64,000 bases of DNA. It comes from Tissierella sp. P1 (GTDB lineage: Bacteria; Bacillota; Clostridia; Tissierellales; Tissierellaceae). The stretch's first letter is position 1, and each line of letters opens with the position of its first letter. The notes beneath the pieces were generated by a model. It searched no databases and was not told where the DNA came from. It was given only the letters and a program-made list of their open reading frames with translations. Shown piece by piece: positions 1-8,109 of this stretch. The stretch is from assembly GCF_002266425.1 (NCBI RefSeq), contig NZ_NPMN01000021.1, positions 18,271 to 82,270 on the forward strand. The letters are read 5' to 3'. Both the position numbers and the translations under genes were made by a program.

Positions 1-347
1 AGGACCCAATAATACTTGCTATGGCAAATCCTAATCCTGAAATAATGCCAGAAGATGCAAAAATAGCTGGTGCAAGAATCATAGGTACAGGGAGATCTGA
101 TTATCCAAATCAAGTAAACAATGTTCTAGCTTTCCCTGGGATATTTAAAGGTGCATTAAGTGTACGTGCAAGAGATATTAATGAAGAAATGAAGTTAGCG
201 GCAGCTTATGCTATTTCTAGTGCCATTAAAGAAGAAGAGTTAAATGAAGAAAATATTCTTCCAAATATTTTCGATAAAACAGTCGTAGATAAAATTGCCA
301 AAGCTGTTTCTAAGGCAGCTAAAGAAACAGGTATGGCTAGAATATAG
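1..347 (+). CDS. NAD(P)-dependent malic enzyme, C-terminal fragment
   Basis: The gene begins before the window and is read from base 3. The visible 114 residues start with DPIILAMANPNPEI, the conserved segment of the NAD-binding domain of malic enzymes, and continue with GTGRSDYPNQVNNVLAFPG, also typical. Malic enzyme decarboxylates malate oxidatively to pyruvate in the cytoplasm. The end, KETGMARI, is the normal C-terminus, so only the 5' part is missing because of the window edge. Cofactor preference cannot be judged from this piece. A cupin gene follows after 22 bases and may be co-transcribed. Confidence 0.9.
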   Translation, partial: DPIILAMANPNPEIMPEDAKIAGARIIGTGRSDYPNQVNNVLAFPGIFKGALSVRARDINEEMKLAAAYAISSAIKEEELNEENILPNIFDKTVVDKIAKAVSKAAKETGMARI

Positions 348-369
348 ATTTTATTATAAGGGGGATTTT

Positions 370-897
370 ATGAGTTATATTGTAAAAGAGGTAGAGAATT
401 TTTTTAAAGTTATTAAGCTAAAGGAATTTAGAAAGACAGAGGGGGTTGCTTTCGATGTAATGGGAAAATCTATGGTTCCAAAGGTTGATGCCATAGATAG
501 GGTATTACATAGGAGAGGAGCCATTTCACCTGGAACAGTTGGAGAAGTAGCAAGACCTTGGTATATGCATCCACATCAAGAAGATAACTTATTTGTACTT
601 CATGGAAAAAGGTATGTAGAGTTATATACGAAAGAGCATGGAAGGATAGAAAAGTTTATAATTACTCCAGATTATATAGAACACAATGGTGAACTTATAG
701 TGGAAGGCGGTGGATTAATTACTTGGACAACAAATGTATTTCATAGGATAATAAGTGGAGAAGATGGATCAGCCTCCATAAACTTAGCAACTCATCTTGA
801 AGGATTTGATATAAGAACAAACTTTAACATTTATGATTTGAATGAAGATACTGGGGAGTATCGATTAATTAGGGAAGGATATAAAGATCAAAAATAG
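370..897 (+). CDS. cupin-fold protein of unknown function
   Basis: This 175-residue protein has a cupin-like core: a metal-ligand-type HPHQED segment followed by FVLHGKRYVELY (about residues 65-85), then GGGLITWTTNVFHRI later. I chose ATG 370 because AAGGGGG sits just upstream; the frame is open further 5' but there it overlaps the malic enzyme gene. It has no signal peptide or membrane segment. Cupins range from isomerases to dioxygenases and small-molecule sensors, and nothing here decides between them. It lies 22 bases after the malic enzyme gene, and a hairpin terminator follows. Confidence 0.6.
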   Translation: MSYIVKEVENFFKVIKLKEFRKTEGVAFDVMGKSMVPKVDAIDRVLHRRGAISPGTVGEVARPWYMHPHQEDNLFVLHGKRYVELYTKEHGRIEKFIITPDYIEHNGELIVEGGGLITWTTNVFHRIISGEDGSASINLATHLEGFDIRTNFNIYDLNEDTGEYRLIREGYKDQK

Positions 898-906
898 AAA
901 AAATAA

Positions 907-940
907 AGAATGAGTCATGAAAAATGACTCATTTAATTTT
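907..940. terminator. bidirectional hairpin between convergent genes
   Basis: A perfect 10-base stem (AATGAGTCAT / ATGACTCATT, 909-918 and 924-933) with a 5-base loop is followed by TAATTTTG on the plus strand. It separates the cupin gene from the convergent minus-strand gene, whose stop codon overlaps the stem. Confidence 0.7.
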
Positions 941-1208
941 GTCTATTTCTTTTTCTATCTATAATAAATCCAGAGAAGGTATTACCTATAACCATTGACA
1001 ATAGAAGCATTGCTGAAATAATTCTAGCCAAGTCTGCAAATCCAGTGTTTTCAGGACTGTAAAAGGTAAACATATATACAATCAGTATTATTCCAATATA
1101 TGATGGCAAATATAATATTAATTTGTTCATAGTAAATTTTGTAGCAACATAGCTATAGAGAACACCCATTGTCATGGATACTAGTAGAATCATAATAAGT
1201 TTATTCAT
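933..1208 (-). CDS. small membrane protein of unknown function
   Basis: This 91-residue protein has three hydrophobic stretches (about residues 3-20, 30-50 and 62-82) and ends in a positively charged tail, RKRNRQN. This suggests three membrane helices with a cytoplasmic C-terminus. GGAGA stands about nine bases upstream of the ATG. It starts 35 bases after the acetyltransferase gene on the same strand, so the two are probably one transcript. It resembles small YesK-like membrane proteins in layout only; I do not recognise a function. Confidence 0.55.
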   Translation of the reverse strand: MNKLIMILLVSMTMGVLYSYVATKFTMNKLILYLPSYIGIILIVYMFTFYSPENTGFADLARIISAMLLLSMVIGNTFSGFIIDRKRNRQN

Positions 1209-1243
1209 CTAATATTATCTCCATTTCCTAGTAATTAATATAT

Positions 1244-1786
1244 TTAAATATTTTTATATTCTCTTTTTAATATTCCCATAAACAGAGTATCTGTATACTT
1301 TCCATCTGTAAAGAAATTTTCCCTTATTCTGCCTTCCTCCTTAAACCCACATTTCTCATAGCAGCGAATAGCTCTTTCATTATAAGCTCTTACTTCTAAA
1401 TCTAATTTATGAAGGTTTAGCCTATTAAATGCAAATTCTTGTATCAATTTAATAGCTTCAGTTCCATAACCTTTACTTAAATTATCCTTAGTACCTATTA
1501 CAATACCTAAAGTACCGATTCTATTAATCCAGTCGATTTTTATTAAGTCAATCTGTCCAATATATTCTTCAGTTTCTTTTTCTGCTATAATAAAACCTTT
1601 GATATTAGAATTACCTTGTAACATAGAATTTAAGAAACTTTCAGTTTCATTTAAAGTGTGTGGATATAGAAATATATTACTTAAATATTTTGTGATTTCA
1701 ATATCATTCACCCATTTTCTTATACAAGTTAAATCTTCTTTTCTATACTCTCTTAACATAATTCTCTCACCGATTAATCTAGCCAA
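1244..1786 (-). CDS. GNAT-family N-acetyltransferase (RimJ/RimL-like)
   Basis: This is an acetyl-CoA-dependent N-acetyltransferase of about 180 residues. The order of segments is typical of RimJ/RimL-type enzymes: RLIGERIMLREYRKEDL at the N-terminus, YIGQIDLIKIDW, GIVIGTKDNLSKGYGTEAI (acetyl-CoA pyrophosphate-binding loop), then LEVRAYNERAIRCYEKCGF near the C-terminus. AAGGAG at 1795-1800 lies eight bases from TTG 1784-1786, so I prefer TTG over the upstream GTG at 1793-1795, which the ribosome site abuts. The acceptor (ribosomal protein, polyamine, antibiotic or other) is unknown. Confidence 0.8.
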   Translation of the reverse strand: MARLIGERIMLREYRKEDLTCIRKWVNDIEITKYLSNIFLYPHTLNETESFLNSMLQGNSNIKGFIIAEKETEEYIGQIDLIKIDWINRIGTLGIVIGTKDNLSKGYGTEAIKLIQEFAFNRLNLHKLDLEVRAYNERAIRCYEKCGFKEEGRIRENFFTDGKYTDTLFMGILKREYKNI

Positions 1787-1855
1787 TATACCCACTCCTT
1801 ATATTTTTTATCGTATATTATATCACAAAAGAGCATGATGATAATATAAAATTTC

Positions 1856-1884
1856 TTGCATAAATTCAGTAATTATTATAGGAT
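1856..1884 (+). promoter_or_regulatory. candidate sigma-A promoter for xpt
   Basis: TTGCAT (1856-1861) and TAGGAT (1879-1884) are separated by 17 bases. The short leader to the xpt start at 1913 leaves no room for a purine riboswitch. Confidence 0.4.
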
Positions 1885-1912
1885 AATATAAAATAATCCT
1901 TGAGGTGAAGAA

Positions 1913-2482
1913 ATGGAATTACTAAAACAAAGAATAGTTAAAGATGGCACACTTAGAGAGGGTAATGTTATAAAGGTAGATAGCTTTCTCAATCATCAAA
2001 TAGATATAGATTTATTAAATGAAATAGGCAAGGAATTTAAAGCCAGATTTGCATCGGAAAAAATAGATAAAATACTTACTATAGAAGCATCAGGTATAGC
2101 AGTAGCCGTTATTGCAGCCCAACATTTTAGAGTACCTGTAGTCTTTGCAAAGAAAACAGAGTCAAAGAACTTAGATGAGAATACATATGAAAGTTCTGTA
2201 TATTCATATACAAAAGATAAAACTTACACTATAAGAGTATCTAAAAGATATTTAAATGAAGGAGAAAATATATTGATAATAGATGATTTTCTCGCTAATG
2301 GAAAGGCTGCTGAAGGTTTAATAGATATAATAGATAGAGCAAAATGTAATACTGTAGGTGTAGGCATTGTAATAGAAAAGGGATTTCAAAAAGGTGGAGA
2401 TAAGATAAGAAAGCAGGGAATAAAGCTAGAATCCTTAGCTATTGTTGAATCAATAAATAATGGAGAGATAGTTTTCAGATAA
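1913..2482 (+). CDS. xpt: xanthine phosphoribosyltransferase
   Basis: The 189-residue product matches Xpt in length and along its whole sequence. It starts MELLKQRIVKDGTL, has the IEASGIAVA segment at about 60, and the PRPP-binding motif ILIIDDFLANGKAA at about 123-136. It converts xanthine and PRPP to XMP in the cytoplasm for purine salvage. GAGGTGAAG precedes the ATG by a normal distance. It has its own promoter and terminator. The purine/nucleoside uptake genes that follow fit a salvage theme, but they form a separate transcription unit. Confidence 0.93.
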   Translation: MELLKQRIVKDGTLREGNVIKVDSFLNHQIDIDLLNEIGKEFKARFASEKIDKILTIEASGIAVAVIAAQHFRVPVVFAKKTESKNLDENTYESSVYSYTKDKTYTIRVSKRYLNEGENILIIDDFLANGKAAEGLIDIIDRAKCNTVGVGIVIEKGFQKGGDKIRKQGIKLESLAIVESINNGEIVFR

Positions 2483-2493
2483 TAATGATACTT

Positions 2494-2538
2494 CAAAAAA
2501 GATCAGCCTAAAGGAAAAGTTAGGCAGATCTTTTTTAT
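2494..2538 (+). terminator. intrinsic terminator after xpt
   Basis: AGATC-A-GCCTAA pairs with TTAGGC-A-GATCT around a short purine-rich loop and is followed by a run of six T. Confidence 0.85.
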
Positions 2539-2548
2539 TTCAATAATT

Positions 2549-2576
2549 AGTAGGACACAATTCCTACTTTTTTTTA
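2549..2576 (+). terminator. second hairpin with T-run downstream of xpt
   Basis: AGTAGGA (2549-2555) and TCCTACT (2562-2568) form a 7-base stem with a 6-base loop, followed by about eight T. It follows the first terminator closely, so the two may work in tandem to shield the next operon. Confidence 0.6.
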
Positions 2577-2607
2577 AATATGATATAATTTATAAGAAAT
2601 TTATATC

Positions 2608-2636
2608 TTTTTAGGACAGATGTCCTTCATTATAAT
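2608..2636 (+). promoter_or_regulatory. promoter with internal palindromic operator for the nucleoside-uptake operon
   Basis: A perfect -10 box TATAAT lies at 2631-2636. The -35 position (2608-2613) is poor (TTTTTA). The palindrome AGGACA-GA-TGTCCT (2613-2626) lies exactly between the two boxes, where a bound regulator would control RNA polymerase. The Crp/Fnr-type gene directly downstream is the obvious candidate binder. The binding is inferred. Confidence 0.5.
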
Positions 2637-2671
2637 ATGAACTTTATTATATACTTTAAGGAGTGGGACTT

Positions 2672-3358
2672 TTGCATATAATTGAAATTATTGAGTCTAA
2701 TAGGGCTATAAAAAAGATGTTAAGAGATTGTCCATATGAAATCTTAAGTAGATGGGAATTCAAGGAATATTCTAAGGGACAGATAATCTGTTATCAGGAT
2801 ATGCAATATGAATACTTTTATATTATAGTTAAAGGTTATGCTAATATATCTCTAACTGCAGAAAATGGTAAGAAGTATTCTCAAGCTATTTATAAAAAAG
2901 GAGATTATTTTGGAGAGTTAGAAATTTTTGATAATAAACCCTATATTTGTTCTATTGAGGCTTTAACTGATATTCAAGTAATTTGTATAAGCAGAGAACA
3001 TTTTTTAAAATGGATTGATAAAGATAGACATTTTTCTCTGCATATAACTAGAACATTATGTGACAGCTTTTATAAGCTATCAAGATTAGCAGGAGAAAAT
3101 ACGTTGTACTCCTTAAAATATAGAATATGTAATTACCTGCTATATAGATTAGATTCAGGAGTTAAATCTAGTGTTGGGATAGAAATTGAAGTAGATAAAG
3201 AGCAGCTAAGTGAACGGTTTGCAGTTACATCTAGGAGTATAAATAGGGTACTTCAACAGCTAAAAGAAAGTAAGATTATAGATGTATCAAGTAATTCTAT
3301 TAATATTATTGATATAGAAGGGCTAAAGAAAGAAGAAATTTTAAGTAGAAAAGAATAA
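2672..3358 (+). CDS. Crp/Fnr-family transcriptional regulator
   Basis: This 228-residue regulator has an N-terminal cyclic-nucleotide-binding-type beta barrel (about residues 20-115, with KGDYFGELEIFDNKPY) and a C-terminal winged helix-turn-helix (LSERFAVTSRSINRVLQQLKE, near 180-200). The Fnr iron-sulfur cysteines are absent, so it is not an oxygen-sensing Fnr. TTG 2672 is preferred because AAGGAG ends eight bases upstream; the in-frame GTG at 2663 overlaps that site. It stands first before a BMP lipoprotein and transporter genes and probably controls them, perhaps with a nucleoside or nucleotide effector. The ligand is unknown. Confidence 0.85.
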   Translation: MHIIEIIESNRAIKKMLRDCPYEILSRWEFKEYSKGQIICYQDMQYEYFYIIVKGYANISLTAENGKKYSQAIYKKGDYFGELEIFDNKPYICSIEALTDIQVICISREHFLKWIDKDRHFSLHITRTLCDSFYKLSRLAGENTLYSLKYRICNYLLYRLDSGVKSSVGIEIEVDKEQLSERFAVTSRSINRVLQQLKESKIIDVSSNSINIIDIEGLKKEEILSRKE

Positions 3359-3368
3359 CTATGTTAGT

Positions 3369-3390
3369 AAAATCGAAGGAAGTCGATTTT
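3369..3390 (+). promoter_or_regulatory. hairpin between regulator and lipoprotein genes
   Basis: AAAATCGA (3369-3376) and TCGATTTT (3383-3390) form a perfect 8-base stem with loop AGGAAG. A TATAAT-like segment follows. It may be a weak terminator, an operator or an RNA-processing site. Confidence 0.4.
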
Positions 3391-3421
3391 ATATAATAAA
3401 ATTAATGAGGGGGAGTTTTCC

Positions 3422-4483
3422 TTGAAAAAGAAATTTATAATTCTACTAGCAGTAATGCTAATGGTATCTGGAGCATTAATTGGATGCAAGAAAACTGATG
3501 ATTCAGGTGCGAAGGATGTACCAGCTGCTAATGATACGCCAGCTGTTGATAATGCAACAAAAGTGGGATTAGTATTAGCAGGTGGTTTAGGTGACCGTTC
3601 ATTCTATGATTCATCCCATGAAGGTGTAGAACAAGCTAAAAAAGATTTAGGCATTGAATACAAAGTATATGAATGTAGAAATGATGCATCATTATTAAAT
3701 GATCAATTAGTACAAGCTTCACAATATGCTTCCATCGTAGCAGTAGTGGGACATGAGTTCTATGATGCTGTGCAAGAAATTGCAGGGGAGTTTCCAGAGG
3801 TTTCTTATATATATGTAGATAATGAAATTGAAGGAATTGACAATCTAATCACTGTATCTTATGCAGAAAATGAAGGATCATTTTTAGCAGGTGCTTTAGC
3901 AGCTATGCTTACAACAGAAACTTCTATAGAAGGTATAGATGAGAATAAATTAGTAGGTATGGTTGGAGGAAGGGATATTCCTGTAATCAGAAATTTCCAA
4001 GCTGGCTATGAAGCTGGTGTAAAGTATATTGATCCAGAGGTAGAAGTTAAGACTTTATTTGCTGAAGACTTTGAAGACCCAGCAAAAGGTAAAGAAAATG
4101 CAACAACTCTTTATTCAATGGGAGCAGATATCGTATTTCAAGTAGCAGGAAAAACTGGTGAAGGTGTGTTTGAAGCTGCTAAAGAAATGGGAAAATATGC
4201 CATAGGAGTAGATACTGATCAACGCCATATAAATCCTGATGTTATAGTTGCTTCTATGGTTAAAAAGGTAGGAAAATCAATTTATGAAACCATAGAAAAT
4301 ATACAAAATGATAAGATAGAAAAAGGTAAGGTAGTTTATTATGGTTTATCCCAAGATGGTGTAGAAATGGGATATGGTACAGACGATATGGTTCAATTTG
4401 CAACAGAGGATATGAAGGCAAAGCTTGAAGATATTAAAGCTAAAATCATCAGTGGAGAAATTAAAGTACCGACAGGTAAATAA
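3422..4483 (+). CDS. BMP-family substrate-binding lipoprotein (nucleoside ABC transporter)
   Basis: This 353-residue exported lipoprotein has a signal peptide ending in the lipobox LIGC (Cys about residue 22) and an acidic, alanine-rich linker. The mature domain is of the BMP/PnrA family: KVGLVLAGGLGDRSFYDSSHEG near 47, MVGGRDIPVIRNFQAGYEAG near 180, and GVDTDQRHI near 260. PnrA-like proteins bind purine nucleosides outside the membrane and hand them to an ABC permease. TTG is the start, after GGGGGAG. The double ATPase and two permeases that follow complete the transporter. Confidence 0.88.
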   Translation: MKKKFIILLAVMLMVSGALIGCKKTDDSGAKDVPAANDTPAVDNATKVGLVLAGGLGDRSFYDSSHEGVEQAKKDLGIEYKVYECRNDASLLNDQLVQASQYASIVAVVGHEFYDAVQEIAGEFPEVSYIYVDNEIEGIDNLITVSYAENEGSFLAGALAAMLTTETSIEGIDENKLVGMVGGRDIPVIRNFQAGYEAGVKYIDPEVEVKTLFAEDFEDPAKGKENATTLYSMGADIVFQVAGKTGEGVFEAAKEMGKYAIGVDTDQRHINPDVIVASMVKKVGKSIYETIENIQNDKIEKGKVVYYGLSQDGVEMGYGTDDMVQFATEDMKAKLEDIKAKIISGEIKVPTGK

Positions 4484-4523
4484 TGTAAAATGGAGAAGTG
4501 GCTATCTACTTCTCCATTTTACA
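4484..4523 (+). promoter_or_regulatory. 16-base-pair hairpin between lipoprotein and ATPase genes
   Basis: TGTAAAATGGAGAAGT (4484-4499) pairs perfectly with 4508-4523 around an 8-base loop. No T-run follows, so it is more likely an mRNA-stabilising or partial-termination hairpin. Such an element would give more binding protein than transporter. Confidence 0.65.
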
Positions 4524-4556
4524 ATAGTTATATAAGATAGAGAGGTGACAATTTAA

Positions 4557-6097
4557 GTGGATGAAAAACTTTTAAGGTTAAGAAATGTATCGAAGCAATT
4601 TCCAGGAGTATTAGCCAATGATAATATAAATCTTGACATAAGAAAAGGGGAAATTCATGCTATTATTGGAGAAAATGGTGCTGGAAAGTCCACATTGATG
4701 AACATATTATATGGACTTCATCAACCAACTACAGGAGAAATTTATTTCAATGGTAATGCTGTAAAGTTAACTAGTCCTTTAGATGCAATAGGACTAGGAA
4801 TTGGTATGGTACATCAGCATTTTATGTTGGTACCCTCATTCACTGTGGCAGAAAATATAGTATTAGGTATAGAGCTAGAAAGAGTAAAGTGTTTGTAAAT
4901 AAGGAAAAAGCAATCGAAGTTACAAGAGAATTATCTAAGACTTATGGTCTAATGGTTGACCCCATGCTTAAGGTAGAGTCCTTATCTGTTGGAATTCAGC
5001 AGAGGGTTGAGATATTGAAAGCACTTTATAAGGGAGCAGATATATTAATTTTAGATGAACCTACAGCAGTTTTAACCCCACAAGAAACAGAGGAATTATT
5101 TAAGGTTATAAGAAAATTAGTAGATGAACTAGGCAAGACAATAATAATAATTACCCATAAACTTCAAGAGGTGTTATCCATATCTAATAGGGTAAGTGTT
5201 ATGCGACAAGGAAAGATGATAGGCACTGTAGATACTAAAGATGCCAATGAACAAATATTAGCAGAGATGATGGTAGGTAGAGAGATATTATTTGATAAAT
5301 TAGATAAAAAACATATTGAAAAGAAAGAAGTATTGATAGCAGAGGGATTAAGAGCTAGAGACAACAGAGGTCTTTTAGCTGTAAAAGATATTAATCTTAG
5401 CTTGAAATCTGGTGAAATACTTGGAATAGCAGGAATAGAAGGAAATGGGCAATCTGAACTAGTGGAAGTATTGACTGGACTTAGAGAGAAAGATTGTGGA
5501 CAAATTTTTATCAACGGAATAGAGTATTCAGATAAATCTCCTAGAGATATAAGAAATCTAGGAATTGCTCATGTACCTGAAGATAGATTGGCTATGGGAA
5601 TGTCTAAGGACGCAACTATTTCAGAAAACATACTTATGGGGAACCAGTATAAAGAACCTTATGCAGTCAAAGGATTACATTTAAATAAATCAAAGATTAG
5701 AGAAAAAAGTAAAGAATTAATAAAGAAATTTGATATAAGAACTCCTTCAGAGGAAATTTTTGCAGGGAATTTATCTGGGGGAAATATGCAAAAAATGATT
5801 ATTGCTAGAGAATTTTCTTTTAATACTCCTGTATTAATTATATCCCAACCTACAAGAGGAGTAGATATTGGAGCAATTGAATTTATTCATAGCCAGATAA
5901 TTGAAAAGAGGAATGAAGGTTGTGCTATTTTATTGATTTCAGCAGAGTTAGATGAAATATTTAGATTGTCAGATAGGATTATGACCATTTATGAGGGAAG
6001 TATTACTGGTGAATTCAATGAGGGAGAGGTATCAAAGCAAGAAATAGGCCTTTATATGACGGGAAAAAATATGAGTAGCTCGAGAGAAGGTGTATAG
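4557..6097 (+). CDS. nucleoside ABC transporter, duplicated ATPase subunit (apparent frameshift)
   Basis: Two frames together encode one 513-residue protein with two ABC domains, the usual form for BMP-type nucleoside and simple-sugar importers. Domain 1 has GENGAGKST (Walker A), LSVGIQQRVEIL (signature) and ILILDEPTAVL (Walker B). Domain 2 has the degenerate GIEGNGQSE, LSGGNMQK and IISQPTRGVDIG. The frame breaks near 4878-4882. One extra A in the A-run there restores IELEKSKVFVNKEK, so a missing base is the likely cause. GTG 4557 is the start, after AGAGGTGA. It energises the permeases encoded next. Confidence 0.88.
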
Positions 6098-6098
6098 G

Positions 6099-7181
6099 AT
6101 GAAAAAGATATTTGGAAAAGAAAACTTAGAATATATAACTTCACTTTTTATATCTATATTTGCTTCATTATTAATAGGTGCTTTAATTATGATAGCAAAT
6201 GGAAGAAGTCCCTTAGTGGGTTATAGTGCTTTATTACAAGGAGCATTTGGTTCAAAGTATAATATAGCCACAACCTTTGCTAAAACGGTTCCATTAATAT
6301 TGACTGGATTGGCAACTGCCATATCCTTTAGGTCGGGCATATCAAACATTGGTGGGGAGGGGCAACTTTATTTAGGTGCATTTGCTGCAGCTTATGTGGG
6401 TATAACCTTTACCAAGCTTCCAGGGCCTATTGGCATAATCTTAGCAATTCTTGCAGGAGCTGTTGTAGGAGGAATTTATGCATTTTTTCCTGCTCTATTA
6501 AAGGTAAAGTATAAGGTGGACGAGGTTATTACCACAATAATGTTAAATACAGTGGCTACATTATTTACTGCATATTTGGTTAATTATCCATTTGCTGCAT
6601 CCCAAGGTAAAATGGGAGGGACAGAAATCATAGCAGAGCAATTTCAACTATCTCGATTAGTGAAACTATCTAAATTAAATACCAGTATATTTTATATGGG
6701 TATCATCGCCATAGTTATCTATTATTTAATGGAGAAAACTTCCTTTGGATATGATTCCAAAATGGTGGGACAAAACAGCTTATTTGGAAGATATGGAGGA
6801 ATAAAAGATAAGAAACAAATGGTAATAGCCATGGTAATATCAGGAGGGCTATGTGGCATTGCTGGAGTATTTGAGGTTGTTGGAGTTCACTATAGGTTTT
6901 TACAGCATATATCTCCAGGATATGCATTTGATGGTATGCTAATAGCTCTAATAGTAAGAAACAATCCTATAGGAGTAATATTAATGTCCATATTCTTTGG
7001 CGGTTTAAAAACAGGTTCCATTTCTATGGAGAATGCTACAGGAATACCATCAGAATTAGTTCTAGTGATTCAATCTATAATAATTCTATTTATTGCTGGA
7101 GAATCAGGATTCAAAAATATCTATAAAAATTGGAGATTGAAGAAAGTTGCTCGGAGGAAGGTAGGTGAAGAAAATGTTTAA
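6099..7181 (+). CDS. nucleoside ABC transporter permease 1
   Basis: This is a 360-residue inner-membrane permease of the BPD-transporter type 2 family (BMP/nucleoside and ribose group) with about eight to ten hydrophobic segments. The segment ISFRSGISNIGGEGQLYLGA and the later GISPG-like HISPGYAFDGMLIALI are family features. ATG 6099 is preferred, with GAGAAGG upstream; it starts one base after the ATPase stop. Its C-terminal tail, KKVARRKVGEE, is strongly basic and overlaps the start of the second permease gene. The two permeases probably form a heterodimer. Confidence 0.88.
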   Translation: MKKIFGKENLEYITSLFISIFASLLIGALIMIANGRSPLVGYSALLQGAFGSKYNIATTFAKTVPLILTGLATAISFRSGISNIGGEGQLYLGAFAAAYVGITFTKLPGPIGIILAILAGAVVGGIYAFFPALLKVKYKVDEVITTIMLNTVATLFTAYLVNYPFAASQGKMGGTEIIAEQFQLSRLVKLSKLNTSIFYMGIIAIVIYYLMEKTSFGYDSKMVGQNSLFGRYGGIKDKKQMVIAMVISGGLCGIAGVFEVVGVHYRFLQHISPGYAFDGMLIALIVRNNPIGVILMSIFFGGLKTGSISMENATGIPSELVLVIQSIIILFIAGESGFKNIYKNWRLKKVARRKVGEENV

Positions 7182-8109
7182 GGAACTTTTCAATCTAGCA
7201 TTAGTGCAACATACTATAAGAACTGCTACACCACTTATTCTAGCTGCATTAGGAGGATTACTTACTCAACAAGCAGGAATACTTAATATAGGTATGGAGG
7301 GGATGATTCTCCTAGGAGCATTTTTTGGTGTAGTAGGAAGTTATTTCTTTGGTAGTGCCTTTGCTGGAGTAGCTTTAGCAGCCTTTATAGGTCTATTGAT
7401 AGGCTTGATATTTGCATTATTTGTTATAGATCTAAAATCAGATGAATTTGTAATAGGTATAGCTATCAATATTTTCGCAGGAGGACTAACAGTATTTTTA
7501 TTAAGAAGCATATTTGGAGTTAAAGGAGCTTTTTCTTCACCAGATATAATACCTTTACCAAGATTGAGCTTTCCATTTATAGCAAATATTCCCTTATTAA
7601 ATACTATATTTAACAATCATACTATATTTATTTATATTAGCTGGATTTTTGTAATACTGACTTATATATATCTATATAAGACTCCACAAGGTATCTGGTT
7701 ACGTGCCTCTGGAGAATATCCAAAAGCACTGGAGACAGCTGGAATTAGTCCAAGAAAAATGAAATATATTAGCTCAATGGCTTGTGGAATATTATGTGGC
7801 TTAGCTGGTGCTCACCTTTCTTTAGGATATTTAACCCTATTTACAGAAAATATGAGTGCGAATAGAGGGTTTATCGCCTTAGCGGCAATAATATTTGGTA
7901 AGGCTAATCCAATAGGCACTTTTTTTGCAGCTTTATTATTTGGTTTTTTTGATGCTTTAGGTACTAGATTACAAGTAATAGGAATTCCTTCTCAATTTAC
8001 TCAAATGATTCCTTATTTAGCAACTATATTTGCATTAGTTATTGTAACTAGGAGACAAATGGCGAAAATGAAGAAAGATAGTGAAGGGGTAAAGAGTATT
8101 GAAAGCTAA
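7165..8109 (+). CDS. nucleoside ABC transporter permease 2
   Basis: This 314-residue membrane protein is of the same type 2 permease family. It has the characteristic TPLILAALGGLLTQQAGILN and IGMEGMILLGAFFG near the N-terminus and LWASGE-like WLRASGEYPKALETAGI in the middle. The GTG start at 7165 has GGAGG seven bases upstream and overlaps the previous gene by 17 bases, implying coupled translation. It forms the membrane channel with permease 1. Its 3' end overlaps the flavoprotein start by 11 bases. Confidence 0.88.
   Translation: MKKMFKELFNLALVQHTIRTATPLILAALGGLLTQQAGILNIGMEGMILLGAFFGVVGSYFFGSAFAGVALAAFIGLLIGLIFALFVIDLKSDEFVIGIAINIFAGGLTVFLLRSIFGVKGAFSSPDIIPLPRLSFPFIANIPLLNTIFNNHTIFIYISWIFVILTYIYLYKTPQGIWLRASGEYPKALETAGISPRKMKYISSMACGILCGLAGAHLSLGYLTLFTENMSANRGFIALAAIIFGKANPIGTFFAALLFGFFDALGTRLQVIGIPSQFTQMIPYLATIFALVIVTRRQMAKMKKDSEGVKSIES

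Noticed and set aside
1800..1912. Purine riboswitch before xpt
   Set aside because: The leader is too short and lacks the conserved three-stem aptamer; only a simple promoter is visible.
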